DNA of 64,000 nt from assembly GCA_050951505.1 (NCBI GenBank), contig JBMNJE010000011.1:620001-684000 (forward strand), written 5' to 3'. Below the pieces are notes generated by a model. The model worked only from the letters and a program-made list of their open reading frames with translations, searched no databases and was not told the DNA's origin. The first letter of the stretch is position 1, and every line of letters begins with the position of its first letter. A program made the translations under genes and the position numbers. Source of the stretch: DUOA01 sp012839095. Its GTDB lineage: Bacteria; Bacillota; Clostridia; Caldicoprobacterales; DTU083. Of the stretch, positions 6,874 through 16,299 are shown in pieces.

Positions 6874-8194
6874 AAGCTTCCCCCAATAGATCATAATCAA
6901 AAGCTTTGGTAATAACAGCACGGACAAAAGCTCCGGTTTGCAGGGCGGATTTACTTGAAAAATAAATCAATCCATCGATTTCCGGTGCTTCTGCATAGGA
7001 TCGTCCAAAATAGAGACCGTTTGAGTCCGAACCCTCCACAAGCACATCACAAATTTCCCCGCGCCTGGCTCTTTTGATACGCCTTGATACCCGGGCTTGT
7101 AATGCCAGCAGACGGTGGCGCCGCTCTTCCTTTACCGCTTCCTCCACCTGATCCGGAAAGGAAGCGGCCGGTGTACCCTCCTCCTGTGAATAGGAAAAAA
7201 CACCCAAGTGCTGGAAATGCCCTTCCTCAACAAATTCCATCAATTCCCGGAATTCCTCTTCTCCTTCCCCCGGAAACCCGGTTATAAGAGAGGTGCGCAG
7301 GGATACATTCGGTATTCTTTCTTTCAAAGTTCTGAGCAGACGGCGTATTTGATCGCTGTCAGAGATACGATTCATTCGGGACAAAATTCGCTGATTGATA
7401 TGCTGAATGGGAATATCCAGATAGTTGCAGATTTTTTCTTCCTTTGCCATCAGATCCATTAATTCATCGGAAATCCGATCAGGATAACAATACATCAGTC
7501 GAATCCATTTTAAATCCTGTATCCTGCACAATTTATCAAGCAGCATAACCAGGTTGTATTCTCCGCTGCTGTCCTGACCATAGCGGGTAACATCCTGTGC
7601 AACCACAATCAGCTCTCGAATTCCACTCCTGACAAGCTCTTCTGCTTCCCTCACCACCGATGCAATGGAACGGCTGCGGTACCGGCCTCTAATCTTGGGT
7701 ATAATGCAGTAGGAACAGCAATTATCGCAGCCTTCGGCTATCTTCAGGTAAGCTGAAGGGCCGTTGGTAGTTAGAAGACGGGGCAGACCTTCTTGCTCCC
7801 GGGCTGACAGATTGCCCAGATAGGATTTTTGCTGTCCTTCTTTTATTTCATTCAGTATCTCAACTATGCGGGAATAGCTGCCGGTCCCTACAACGGCATC
7901 CACCTCGGGCATTTCCTTCAGCAATTCATTGCTGTATCGCTGGCTGAGGCAACCTGTAACTACCAGGAGCTTGCGGTTGTCTGACTTTTTATATTGTGCC
8001 TGTTCCAAAATGGCATTTATGGATTCCTCCTTGGCAGGTCCGATAAATCCGCAGGTGTTGATTATGATAATATCAGCCTCTTCTGATGTGTTTACTATTT
8101 GGTAACCATGTTGATTCAGAAGGCCAAGCATCACTTCTGCATCCACCTGGTTTTTGACACATCCCAATGAGACCATTCCTACTTTATTTCGCAA
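6857..8194 (-). CDS. rimO: Ribosomal protein S12 methylthiotransferase RimO
   Basis: RimO is a radical-SAM enzyme that adds a methylthio group to Asp of ribosomal protein S12. The N-terminal MTTase domain starts KVGMVSLGCVKNQVDAEVM with its cluster-binding Cys. The radical SAM motif CDNCCSYC lies near residue 155, and a TRAM domain closes the protein. The SLGC-KN start and the AEVML segment favour RimO over MiaB. I chose the TTG at 8194, 11 bases after AAAGGAG; ATG at 8204 is out of frame. The resulting 445 residues are typical. It follows ftsK by 25 bases. Confidence 0.94.
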   Translation of the reverse strand: MRNKVGMVSLGCVKNQVDAEVMLGLLNQHGYQIVNTSEEADIIIINTCGFIGPAKEESINAILEQAQYKKSDNRKLLVVTGCLSQRYSNELLKEMPEVDAVVGTGSYSRIVEILNEIKEGQQKSYLGNLSAREQEGLPRLLTTNGPSAYLKIAEGCDNCCSYCIIPKIRGRYRSRSIASVVREAEELVRSGIRELIVVAQDVTRYGQDSSGEYNLVMLLDKLCRIQDLKWIRLMYCYPDRISDELMDLMAKEEKICNYLDIPIQHINQRILSRMNRISDSDQIRRLLRTLKERIPNVSLRTSLITGFPGEGEEEFRELMEFVEEGHFQHLGVFSYSQEEGTPAASFPDQVEEAVKEERRHRLLALQARVSRRIKRARRGEICDVLVEGSDSNGLYFGRSYAEAPEIDGLIYFSSKSALQTGAFVRAVITKAFDYDLLGEAYESGE

Positions 8195-8219
8195 TTGGAG
8201 ACATGCTCCTTTCGATTCC

Positions 8220-10514
8220 TTATTTGTTTCTGTAGCTCTCTTCAAACTCTTCTCTGGTAATGAGTACATTTCTTGGCTTGCTGCCATCAAAGCCGCTGAC
8301 AAGCCCCCGTACTTCCATTTCGTCTATCAGCCGGGCTGCCCTGGCATAACCCACCCTGAGTCTGCGTTGGATCATGGATATGGATGCCTGCCCTGCATCA
8401 ATGACTACCTCAATGGCATCGGGCAGTAATTCGTCATCAAAGCTGCCGTTGGGTCCATCCTGATCAGCAGCAGTCTCTTCCAGAACCTCCATCTGGTACT
8501 TAGGTGCTTCATTCTGACTTTTTATACAGGATACTATGGCCTCTACTTCTTCTTCAGTAATAAATGCGCCCTGTACTCTTTTGGGCTTATTGGCTCCGGA
8601 AGGATAAAAGAGCATATCCCCTCTACCCAGCAGTTTTTCTGCTCCGCCCATATCCAGGATGGTTCGTGAATCGGTCTGGGAGGAAACAGCAAAAGCGATT
8701 CGGGAAGGAATATTTGCCTTTATCACACCGGTTATGACGTCTACAGAAGGCCGCTGTGTAGCAATCACCAGATGAATTCCTGCTGCTCTGGCCATCTGCG
8801 CCAGCCTGCAAATAGCGTCTTCCACCTCGCTGGGTGCAACCATCATAAGATCGGCTAATTCATCAATAATAACTACTATCTGAGGCAGCTTTTTCTCATT
8901 ATCCTGAATTTGCTCATTGTACCTGACTATATCCCGAACACCTTTATCAGCAAACATTTTATAACGAGTCCCCATTTCCTGTACAGCCCAGTTCAGCGCT
9001 CCTGCTGCCTTTCTGGGATCAGTTACTACAGGGATCATCAAATGGGGAATACCGTTATAACTGCTGAGTTCCACTACTTTGGGATCGATCATTATCAGGC
9101 GGACCTCGTCAGGTGTGGCTTTATAAAGAATGCTGGTTATCAGCGAATTGATGCATACACTCTTGCCTGAGCCGGTTGCTCCTGCAATCAGCAAATGTGG
9201 CATCATGGCAATATCAGCAATGACATTGTTGCCGGCAATATCCTTTCCCAAAGCGAATGCCAGCCTGGAAGGATGATTGAAAAAGTCATCAGACTCCAAT
9301 ACTTCCCTCAGAATTACCGGTGCAACATTCTTATTCGGCACCTCAATCCCCACTGCAGCCTTCCCGGGTATAGGCGCTTCTATCCTAACACCAGGAGCTG
9401 CCATATTAAGTGCTATATCGTCTGAAAGATTAACAATACGGCTGACTTTGACTCCTGGAGCAGGCTGCAGTTCATACCGGGTAATTACCGGTCCCCGGCT
9501 AATCTGCACCACCTTGGCGGAAACACCAAAACTGTTCAGCGTATCAGTAAGAATCCTGGCATTTCTTTTGACAATTTTTTCAGCTGTTACGGCGTTTTTC
9601 CTTGTAACAGGCTCTTTTAACAAAGCAATAGGTGGAATCATGTAGGGCAGGGATTCCTGCTGCACAACAATTTCAGGGATCGAAGCCCCGTTCTTGTTGT
9701 CCGCTTCATTCTCCTGTGCTGTCGGTGCAATTATCTCATTATCCCTTTCTGTCGTAAAATCTATTATTTTAATATCAGTGTCATCATCATCTTGCTGCCG
9801 TCCGGACAGATCAGGCTCTGCTGAGGATGTGTGATCAACCTCCGCCTCCGCAGTAAGAAGCGAGAAGGCTTCCGGTGCAGGTGATGGTACAACTTTTTTT
9901 CTGTTTTCCCTGCTTTTTTTGCGATAATCGTTTAATGCATCAGCAATGCGATGCAGCTTCAAACTTTTGGATATACGCTTGCCTAGCTGCCTTAAGGAAA
10001 GGTTTGTCAGAAGAAGCAGACAAACTATAGTGACTGTAATAAAAAAGATGACAGCGCCAGGCAAGCCGAAAAGGGAGTAGACTATATAAACAACCGGCGC
10101 ACAGAAGGCACCTGCTCCGAGTGCCGGGGATTCCATTCCTCCTCTGTAGGAATCCATTATAAACCTGCTGAATTGTTCTGCACTAAAGTGCCTGAAATAA
10201 AGAAGATGAACAAAGCAAAGAAAAAAATAAACAGAAAAAACAGTCAACGCCAGCTTGGAGCGATTAAGTTTCTTACTACGTGCTGCGACAATCAGAATGC
10301 CGGCTATAACAATGATAACAGGCAGTATGTAGGATACTATCCCAAAAAGCCCTTTTAATACAGGATAAATAAGTAGCCCCACTGCTCCGGCTGAGAGGCC
10401 CCGGCTGTATATGGTCAGCCCCAAAAAAAGCCCCAGAGAAGCAGTCAGGAGGCCTGATATTTCATATTTAACTCCTCTTTTTGAGGCTGCGGTTTTTCGC
10501 CTCTTTTTTCTCAT
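8220..10514 (-). CDS. ftsK: DNA translocase FtsK/SpoIIIE
   Basis: This hexameric ATPase pumps chromosomal DNA through the division or sporulation septum. The 764 residues contain several N-terminal membrane helices (about 20-170), a variable acidic linker (about 200-290), an alpha-beta motor with Walker A GATGSGKS (445-452) and Walker B IVVIIDELADLMM, and a C-terminal gamma winged-helix domain (about 690-750) that reads polar DNA motifs. The position after tepA-ylzJ and before rimO-pgsA-recA is that of spoIIIE in Bacillus, so a sporulation role is likely, though one protein may serve both division and sporulation. AGAGGTGG precedes the ATG. Confidence 0.96.
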   Translation of the reverse strand: MRKKRRKTAASKRGVKYEISGLLTASLGLFLGLTIYSRGLSAGAVGLLIYPVLKGLFGIVSYILPVIIVIAGILIVAARSKKLNRSKLALTVFSVYFFLCFVHLLYFRHFSAEQFSRFIMDSYRGGMESPALGAGAFCAPVVYIVYSLFGLPGAVIFFITVTIVCLLLLTNLSLRQLGKRISKSLKLHRIADALNDYRKKSRENRKKVVPSPAPEAFSLLTAEAEVDHTSSAEPDLSGRQQDDDDTDIKIIDFTTERDNEIIAPTAQENEADNKNGASIPEIVVQQESLPYMIPPIALLKEPVTRKNAVTAEKIVKRNARILTDTLNSFGVSAKVVQISRGPVITRYELQPAPGVKVSRIVNLSDDIALNMAAPGVRIEAPIPGKAAVGIEVPNKNVAPVILREVLESDDFFNHPSRLAFALGKDIAGNNVIADIAMMPHLLIAGATGSGKSVCINSLITSILYKATPDEVRLIMIDPKVVELSSYNGIPHLMIPVVTDPRKAAGALNWAVQEMGTRYKMFADKGVRDIVRYNEQIQDNEKKLPQIVVIIDELADLMMVAPSEVEDAICRLAQMARAAGIHLVIATQRPSVDVITGVIKANIPSRIAFAVSSQTDSRTILDMGGAEKLLGRGDMLFYPSGANKPKRVQGAFITEEEVEAIVSCIKSQNEAPKYQMEVLEETAADQDGPNGSFDDELLPDAIEVVIDAGQASISMIQRRLRVGYARAARLIDEMEVRGLVSGFDGSKPRNVLITREEFEESYRNK

Positions 10515-10620
10515 AAAACCACCTCTCTATTTCCATATTCGCCGGATGATGCTGGTTTTCCTTCCTGTTTCCGACACAAGAAGCTATATCAAATATACGA
10601 ATATGAACTCAATGCATTTC

Positions 10621-10626
10621 ATTATA
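10621..10626 (-). promoter_or_regulatory. Extended -10 promoter of ftsK
   Basis: TGGTATAAT on the minus strand has a perfect -10 with the TG extension; no convincing -35 is seen. It lies between the ylzJ terminator and ftsK, leaving a leader of about 100 bases. Confidence 0.5.
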
Positions 10627-10659
10627 CCATTTCTCATGAGGCCTTTCCATAAAACAGTT

Positions 10660-10689
10660 AAAAAAGTCCCGGGCTTTTATTCCCGGGAC
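10660..10689 (-). terminator. Intrinsic terminator of tepA-ylzJ
   Basis: An 8-bp GC-rich stem (10666-10673 with 10682-10689) and T-run. The ylzJ stop codon lies in the loop. Confidence 0.85.
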
Positions 10690-10901
10690 CGCCAGGTATA
10701 TTCAATTATCGTTCCCGGCTGGAGATTCGGATTCAGATAGTCATGCAAGTCTGTGCTTATAATTCGGTTTATCACCACCGTTTCTTCATCTCTTTTCAGT
10801 ACCTCCAACCGTACTCCTTTATATTCTGTCTCCTGTATTTCAATGGCTTGGGAGTGTTCAGCCCAGACTTGTTCCGGGTTCACTATGGTATGCAGAATCA
10901 T
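10677..10901 (-). CDS. YlzJ-like protein
   Basis: A 74-residue protein of the YlzJ-like family, function unknown. It is recognised by its size, the N-terminal start MILHTIVNPEQVW, the conserved middle with VRLEV-L--DEETVVINRIISTD, and the C-terminal L-PGTIIEYTW. It sits directly after tepA, with its ATG overlapping the tepA stop by four bases, just as ylzJ follows tepA in Bacillus. Coupled translation suggests a shared role with TepA, but nothing in the sequence reveals it. Confidence 0.9.
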   Translation of the reverse strand: MILHTIVNPEQVWAEHSQAIEIQETEYKGVRLEVLKRDEETVVINRIISTDLHDYLNPNLQPGTIIEYTWRSRE

Positions 10902-11656
10902 TTCTCTTTCTCCTTCGCTTTGCTGATAAGTTCCTTCAGTTTTGAAAGAGCCTCCTTAAGTCCTCCTACCTCTTTTATCAGCCCGTTCTCTACTGCTTCT
11001 GAGCCAATTAATACTGTACCAACATCATTCGCCAACTCACCCGTGTTATACAGCAGCTCACTCAGCCGTTCCTTAGTAATAGAGGCATGATTTGTTATAA
11101 AGTTTGAAATTCTTTCCTGCATCTTATTAAAATACTCATATGTCTGGGGACCCCCTACTACCATGCCTGTCATGCGGATAGGATGAATTGTCATGGTAGC
11201 TGTAGAAGCTATATATGAATAATCTGTACATACTGACAATGGCACGCCGATACTGTGGCCTCCGCCCAGAATAAGAGAGACAGAAGGTTTTGACATGGAG
11301 CTGATCATTTCTGCAATAGCAAGACCTGCTTCCACATCCCCTCCTACAGTATTTATGATCAACAGCAGCCCGTCAATTTCTTCGCTTTGTTCAATAGCAG
11401 CCAGCTGAGGCAATACATGCTCGTATTTTGTCGTCTTATTATGGGGAGGCAGCAGCATATGCCCTTCAATCTGACCAATAATGGTCATACAATGAATGTT
11501 GCTTCCTTTTGACAGTGCAGGCAGAACGGGAGCACCATATTCTTTTATGCTGGCTGCAGTACTTGCTGTTTGATGCCCTTTACCAGGCTCATTGGGCTGA
11601 CCCTGCTGTCCTGCCTGGGCAGATTTATTCGGAACATCTGTTATCTTGTGGTTCAT
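10898..11656 (-). CDS. tepA: ClpP-like serine protease TepA
   Basis: TepA (translocation-enhancing protein) is a cytosolic ClpP/SppA-like serine peptidase linked to protein export in Bacillus. The catalytic Ser is in GGGHSIGVPLS (about residue 135) and the His in TIHPIRM about 25 residues later, in ClpP order. The NTVGGDVEAGLAI segment is also typical. The first 40 residues are Gln/Gly/Pro-rich and probably disordered. At 252 residues it is normal length. ylzJ overlaps its end and ftsK follows after a terminator. Its fixed place in this chromosomal block argues against a phage ClpP. Confidence 0.93.
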   Translation of the reverse strand: MNHKITDVPNKSAQAGQQGQPNEPGKGHQTASTAASIKEYGAPVLPALSKGSNIHCMTIIGQIEGHMLLPPHNKTTKYEHVLPQLAAIEQSEEIDGLLLIINTVGGDVEAGLAIAEMISSMSKPSVSLILGGGHSIGVPLSVCTDYSYIASTATMTIHPIRMTGMVVGGPQTYEYFNKMQERISNFITNHASITKERLSELLYNTGELANDVGTVLIGSEAVENGLIKEVGGLKEALSKLKELISKAKEKEK

Positions 11657-11753
11657 ATGAGCTTTACCTCCATTAACAAAGGATAAAATTATTTCATAGT
11701 TATATTTTTCTAGTCGTCAGAGAACTTAACTATGTTAGTATTGCCGGGCAGGC

Positions 11754-11778
11754 AAAAAAAATGAGCCTCAACGGCTCA
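11754..11778 (-). terminator. Intrinsic terminator of dapG
   Basis: A 6-bp stem (11762-11767 with 11773-11778), five-base loop and run of eight T residues on the minus strand, starting ten bases after the aspartokinase stop codon. Confidence 0.85.
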
Positions 11779-11788
11779 GAAGTGCTCT

Positions 11789-13012
11789 TTATTCATGCAT
11801 ATAAAGTTTAAATTCCTCGTGTAGAGCGAGTACTGCCGGTATGGTGTCTTCTTCCTTAATCAGACAGGAAATAGTCATGTGGGAGTCGGATGTCTGCAGT
11901 ACTTCGATTTTACCTGCAGTCAATGCATTGATAATCCGTGACATAACCCCCGGTACACCTCTCATCCGCTCCCCCACCGCTGATATCTTGCTGCATTTTT
12001 CAATAACCTTGCATTTGTAGTTGTTCTCCTTCATAACAGCAAGCGCTTTATCTGTTAAATTCCCTTCTATGGTAAATATCATCTTGTCGGGGAATATATT
12101 GATTATATCTATACTTATGTGATTATCAGCCAGACGAAGCAGGATATCGTTCTGTTCCTCAATGCCCTGACTTGTGTCTATTGTTATTTGAGTTCTTCCG
12201 GTAACATAAGTAATGCTGGTAATTATTCTGTCTGTATTGCTGCTTCGCACCGGCTGCTTTTTGATACTGCGGGCAGTAACAATAGTGCCAGGAGAATCGT
12301 TCATTATATTCTTAATAAGTAAGGGAATATCTGAACGTGAAGCAATTTCCACCGCTCGTGGATGAATTACCTTAGCCCCCTGGTCAGCTATCTGAAAAAT
12401 TTCAGAGTAACTGATTTGCCTGATTGGGGAGGCGTTGGACACAATACGGGGATCTGCAGTCATTATTCCATCTACATCTGTATAAATTTCAATGGATTCC
12501 GCGTTGAGTGCTTCTCCAAGTATAGCTGCTGTTGTATCGCTGCCGCCCCTGCCCAGGGTAGTAATTTCACCGGTTTCCGTTATACCCTGAAAACCTGCTA
12601 CAATGGGTATTTTTCCCTGTTTAAGGACATCCGTCAGATATTCGGTCTTTACCTCCCGTATATTGGCATTACCATAATTACGATCGGTTATGATGCCGGC
12701 CTGCCAGCCCGTAACCGCTACTGAGTCATATCCTTTGCTTCTCAATGTATTTGCCATGATGGCAGAGGACAAGGTCTCACCCAGAGACAAAACCATATCC
12801 TTTTCCCTTGGATGGACATCCATGTGAACCTGCTGCAGTAATTCCAACAAGGTGTCTGTTGCATAGGGTTCACCACGTCTTCCCATTGCTGAGACCACCA
12901 CAACTGTTTTGAAGCCGTTCATTATGGAATGGATTATCTTTTGTACTGCCCGCTCTCTGTTTTCAGGACTGGCAACAGAAGTGCCGCCAAATTTCTGTAT
13001 CACTATTCTCAT
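11789..13012 (-). CDS. dapG: Aspartokinase
   Basis: Aspartate kinase phosphorylates aspartate at the start of lysine, diaminopimelate, threonine and methionine synthesis. The kinase domain has the KFGGTSV motif at residues 7-13 and GRGGSDTTA near 155; two C-terminal ACT-type regions (about 260-400) are the allosteric sites. The 407-residue length and position near tepA and spoIIIE match Bacillus DapG, which feeds dipicolinate for spores. However, the usual neighbours dpaA, dpaB, asd and dapA are absent. A good promoter lies 50 bases upstream with no room for a lysine riboswitch, so control is probably by feedback. Confidence 0.93.
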   Translation of the reverse strand: MRIVIQKFGGTSVASPENRERAVQKIIHSIMNGFKTVVVVSAMGRRGEPYATDTLLELLQQVHMDVHPREKDMVLSLGETLSSAIMANTLRSKGYDSVAVTGWQAGIITDRNYGNANIREVKTEYLTDVLKQGKIPIVAGFQGITETGEITTLGRGGSDTTAAILGEALNAESIEIYTDVDGIMTADPRIVSNASPIRQISYSEIFQIADQGAKVIHPRAVEIASRSDIPLLIKNIMNDSPGTIVTARSIKKQPVRSSNTDRIITSITYVTGRTQITIDTSQGIEEQNDILLRLADNHISIDIINIFPDKMIFTIEGNLTDKALAVMKENNYKCKVIEKCSKISAVGERMRGVPGVMSRIINALTAGKIEVLQTSDSHMTISCLIKEEDTIPAVLALHEEFKLYMHE

Positions 13013-13061
13013 AGGTAACCTCCGAATTCACCCTGGCAACTTTATGCAGATATACAGGTAT

Positions 13062-13091
13062 ATTATAGACTTATTGAATTTCATTTATCAA
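13062..13091 (-). promoter_or_regulatory. Sigma-A promoter of dapG
   Basis: TTGATA (complement of 13086-13091), 18 bases, TATAAT (complement of 13062-13067). Confidence 0.65.
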
Positions 13092-13138
13092 GCATTTGTT
13101 TAATCGGTTTAGCACTCCGCAGTTACTATGTTCTGTCT

Positions 13139-13882
13139 TTATTCCGGGTCATTGGGGATCATACTCTCAAGTCCTATAGCTTCTGAAACCGTTCCTATAC
13201 GATAGCCCTGACTTTGCAGCTTTTCTATGATAATTGGCAGTGCAGTCAGTGTGTCAGCTGTAGGATGCATCAGCACCAGAGCTCCATTGCGAGGGTTTTT
13301 CAATACCCTGTGTATGATTTTTTCCGCACCGTCTCTTCGCCAGTCAATGGTGTCTATGCTCCACATAATAGTATGATACCCCAGCGAATCTGCAGCCTGA
13401 ATTGTAATGTCATTGAATTCTCCGTAAGGAGGTGCAAATAAACTGGTTTTTATTCCTGTCACAGATTCAATTATCTTCTCTGTTTCTGTGATTTCTTTTA
13501 TGTTTTCATCCAGATTCAGCTTACTGTGATGTTTATGATAAAAGCCATGATTTCCAATCTCGTGCTCTTCATCTGCAATTCGTTCTAAGAGCTGGGGGTT
13601 ATCCCTTGCCCACTCTCCTCCAATAAAAAAAGTAATCCGAATATCGTGCTGTTTCAGGATGTCCAACATGGGAGCTATGTATTCTGTGCCCCATACGACA
13701 TTGCACTCAAATGCGATAATCGGATTTTCTTCGTTTCCTTTGTATATTGGCTGGTTTACTGCCCTGCTAAACACGGTTAATGTTTCACCTGAACCTAAAG
13801 CAATAAGCAATATGATTAGAAACAGGACAGCCAGCATTTGGAAGACTTGATTTCTCCTAAAAGGGATAAATACTGCCTTCAC
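13139..13882 (-). CDS. YlxY-type polysaccharide deacetylase-like protein
   Basis: A membrane-anchored member of the carbohydrate esterase 4 (NodB) fold, in the position of ylxY after pnp. An N-terminal helix (about 13-31) anchors the catalytic domain outside the cell. The zinc-binding His pair HGFYH (residues 112 and 116) is kept, as are APPYGEFN and the WSIDTIDW segment. Motif 1, normally TFDD, reads FECN (58-61), so the general-base Asp is Glu and the metal-binding Asp is lost or shifted. Deacetylase activity is therefore doubtful. The GTG at 13882 has GGAGGTG six bases upstream; an ATG at 13897 lies too far up. Confidence 0.85.
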   Translation of the reverse strand: MKAVFIPFRRNQVFQMLAVLFLIILLIALGSGETLTVFSRAVNQPIYKGNEENPIIAFECNVVWGTEYIAPMLDILKQHDIRITFFIGGEWARDNPQLLERIADEEHEIGNHGFYHKHHSKLNLDENIKEITETEKIIESVTGIKTSLFAPPYGEFNDITIQAADSLGYHTIMWSIDTIDWRRDGAEKIIHRVLKNPRNGALVLMHPTADTLTALPIIIEKLQSQGYRIGTVSEAIGLESMIPNDPE

Positions 13883-13944
13883 GGGGCTCACCTCCATATC
13901 TTTTTCATCTAATATTATTCAATAATGAAAAAGATATGAATTAA

Positions 13945-13984
13945 GAATAAAGAAAACATAAACTTGAGAAAGTTTATGTTTTCT
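13945..13984 (-). terminator. Intrinsic terminator of pnp
   Basis: A perfect 15-bp stem (13951-13965 with 13970-13984) with a GAGA-type loop and a following T-rich stretch, two bases after the pnp stop codon. It is long and AT-rich, and may also protect the 3' end. Confidence 0.75.
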
Positions 13985-13986
13985 GC

Positions 13987-16137
13987 TTAATTTGAGCGAA
14001 AGCGCTTTTGGCTGCCGCGTCTTCTGTCCTGGTTTGTATTTTTGTTCTCCGGTGGAGGTATGGTGTCCTTGTGGGAAAGATTGATTCTGCCCTGGCTGTC
14101 GATTTCTGTAACCTTAACAGTAATCTCATCACCCACTTTAACCACATCTTCTACCTTGTCAACCCTGTTGTGAGCCAGTTTGGAGATGTGAACCAGGCCT
14201 TCCTTGCCGGGAAGAACTTCAACAAACGCACCAAAATTCATTATTCTTACAACTTTACCGGTATAGACGTCCCCTGCCTCAATTTCTTTGGTAATTCCCT
14301 CTATGATTCCCAGAGCTTTTTCTGCAGCCTCCTGATTGGGAGATGAGATATAAACATGGCCGTCATCTTCTATGTCAATTTTTACGCCGGTATCTGCAAT
14401 GATTTTGTTGATTACCTTGCCGCCGGGTCCAATCACATCACGAATCTTATCCGGATGGATGTATGTCTGTATGATTTTAGGTGCATAGGGAGATAATTCT
14501 TCCCTGGGTTCTGAAATAACCTGCATCATGGAATCGAGTATAAACAACCTGCCGATTCTTGCCTGTTCCAGTGCTTTCTCAAGAATTTCCCGATCTATTC
14601 CCTTAATTTTGATATCCATTTGGATGGCAGTAATTCCTTCCCGGGTACCGGCAACTTTGAAGTCCATATCACCCAAAAAGTCTTCTAAGCCCTGAATATC
14701 TGAAAGTATAACAACCTTACCGGTTTCTTCATCTTTGATAAGGCCCATCGCTATACCGGCAACAGGCGCTTTAATCGGCACACCGGCATCCATTAAGGCC
14801 AGGGTACTGCCGCATACACTTGCCTGAGAAGTGGATCCGTTGGAACTTAATACTTCGGATACCAGGCGTATGGTGTAGGGAAAATCATCTATCGATGGAA
14901 TCACCGGTTCCAAAGCCCTTTCCGCCAAATGACCATGTCCGATTTCTCTTCTTCCGGGTCCTCTGGAGGAGCGGGCTTCACCTACGCTGTATGGAGGAAA
15001 ATTATAATGATGGATATAACGCTTGTACTCATCCTCCCACAGGCCGTCCAAAATCTGTACATCGCCCATAGCACCCAAAGTACATACCGTAAGAACCTGT
15101 GTCTGACCACGCTTGAACAAGCCGGAGCCGTGGGTTCTGGGCAGAAGCCCGACCTCTGATGATAACGGCCTTATCTCGGTCATTGAACGGCCGTCCGGGC
15201 GAACTCCTTCATTCAGTATACTGCTGCGAACCGTTTCTTTTGTGATGTTGTAAATTACTTCTTCAATTTCTTTTTCTCTTTCCGGAAAGCTTTCTGAAAA
15301 GTGAGCCAATATGTCTTCTGTAGCAGCTTTCATGTTTTCTTCCCGTACCTGTTTGTCAGTTGCCTGAACAGCCATTCGGATCTTCTCGGTGGCATACACA
15401 CGCACCTGTTCTTCCAATTCATTATCCGGTTCGAAGGCTATATACTCCATTTTAGGCTGACCAAACTGGCGGACAATTTCTTCCTGAAAGTCAACCAGTT
15501 CCTTTATATACTCATGCGCAAACATTATGGCTTCCAGCATTTCTTTTTCGCTGACCTCGTGTGCACCTGCTTCCACCATCATTATGGCATCCTTGGTGCC
15601 GGATACTGTTAAATGCAGCCTGCTTTTTTCCCTCTGTGTGCTGTTGGGATTAATGATATACTCTCCGTCCACCATGCCGACAGCCACTGAACCTGTAGGA
15701 CCTGCGAAGGGGATATCCGAAATGCTGAGAGCAACGGATGATCCGATCATGGCAAAAACCTCAGGGGGGTATTCCGGATCAATGGATAGAGCTGTAGCAA
15801 CTACGACAACATCATTGCGAAAACCTTTGGGAAATAAGGGCCTTATCGGCCTGTCAATGAGCCTGGAAGTCAATATTGCCTTTTCAGTAGGACGGCCTTC
15901 CCTTTTAATAAATCCTCCCGGAATACGTCCGACAGCATAGAGTTTTTCCTCGAAATCTACGCTTAAAGGAAAGAAATCAATTCCTTCCCGGGGAGTATCC
16001 GACGCAGTTGCTGCCACAAATACCATGGTATCTCCATATCGTACTGTACAAGCACCGTTGGCTTGTTCTGCCAGCTTACCTACCTCAATGCTGAGGGTTT
16101 GTCCAGCCAGCTCTGTTGTAAAAATCTTATATTCCAA
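13987..16137 (-). CDS. pnp: Polynucleotide phosphorylase
   Basis: PNPase degrades RNA from the 3' end by phosphorolysis. Both RNase PH-like domains are present (second with the RGPGRREIGHGHLAERAL block), followed by a KH domain (VIGPGGKVINKI, about residue 555) and an S1 domain (about 620-690), ending in a basic, Arg-rich tail. The length is 716. The start is a TTG at 16137, seven bases after AGGAGG; no ATG is available nearby. A small hairpin lies just upstream of the ribosome binding site (about 16156-16171). It follows rpsO, as in most bacteria. Confidence 0.98.
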   Translation of the reverse strand: MEYKIFTTELAGQTLSIEVGKLAEQANGACTVRYGDTMVFVAATASDTPREGIDFFPLSVDFEEKLYAVGRIPGGFIKREGRPTEKAILTSRLIDRPIRPLFPKGFRNDVVVVATALSIDPEYPPEVFAMIGSSVALSISDIPFAGPTGSVAVGMVDGEYIINPNSTQREKSRLHLTVSGTKDAIMMVEAGAHEVSEKEMLEAIMFAHEYIKELVDFQEEIVRQFGQPKMEYIAFEPDNELEEQVRVYATEKIRMAVQATDKQVREENMKAATEDILAHFSESFPEREKEIEEVIYNITKETVRSSILNEGVRPDGRSMTEIRPLSSEVGLLPRTHGSGLFKRGQTQVLTVCTLGAMGDVQILDGLWEDEYKRYIHHYNFPPYSVGEARSSRGPGRREIGHGHLAERALEPVIPSIDDFPYTIRLVSEVLSSNGSTSQASVCGSTLALMDAGVPIKAPVAGIAMGLIKDEETGKVVILSDIQGLEDFLGDMDFKVAGTREGITAIQMDIKIKGIDREILEKALEQARIGRLFILDSMMQVISEPREELSPYAPKIIQTYIHPDKIRDVIGPGGKVINKIIADTGVKIDIEDDGHVYISSPNQEAAEKALGIIEGITKEIEAGDVYTGKVVRIMNFGAFVEVLPGKEGLVHISKLAHNRVDKVEDVVKVGDEITVKVTEIDSQGRINLSHKDTIPPPENKNTNQDRRRGSQKRFRSN

Positions 16138-16276
16138 GTAGTAACCTCCTCTCGCATTATCTCATGCGATACCAACTAATATGTTGATATAAAATTATTG
16201 TTTCCATTAAACAGGTTATTAGTCGATCGCCAATTTAGCAATACCATAATTTACCATTACAAACCGGCAAAAGAAG

Positions 16277-16295
16277 GGAGCGGATATACCGCTCC
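16277..16295 (-). terminator. Hairpin between rpsO and pnp
   Basis: A 7-bp GC-rich stem (16277-16283 with 16289-16295) right after the rpsO stop codon, followed by only a weak T-stretch. It may attenuate or process the rpsO-pnp transcript instead of ending it. Confidence 0.5.
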
Positions 16296-16299
16296 GTCC

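Noticed and set aside
6857..8194. MiaB (tRNA methylthiotransferase) instead of RimO
   Set aside because: The SLGCVKNQVDAEVM start and position before pgsA fit RimO; MiaB has a TxGCQ-N-xDSE-type start.
10898..11656. Phage-derived ClpP protease
   Set aside because: The gene is in its syntenic place with ylzJ and spoIIIE, with no other phage genes around.
12999..13138. Lysine riboswitch before the aspartokinase gene
   Set aside because: The promoter leaves a leader of only about 50 bases, too short for a lysine riboswitch.
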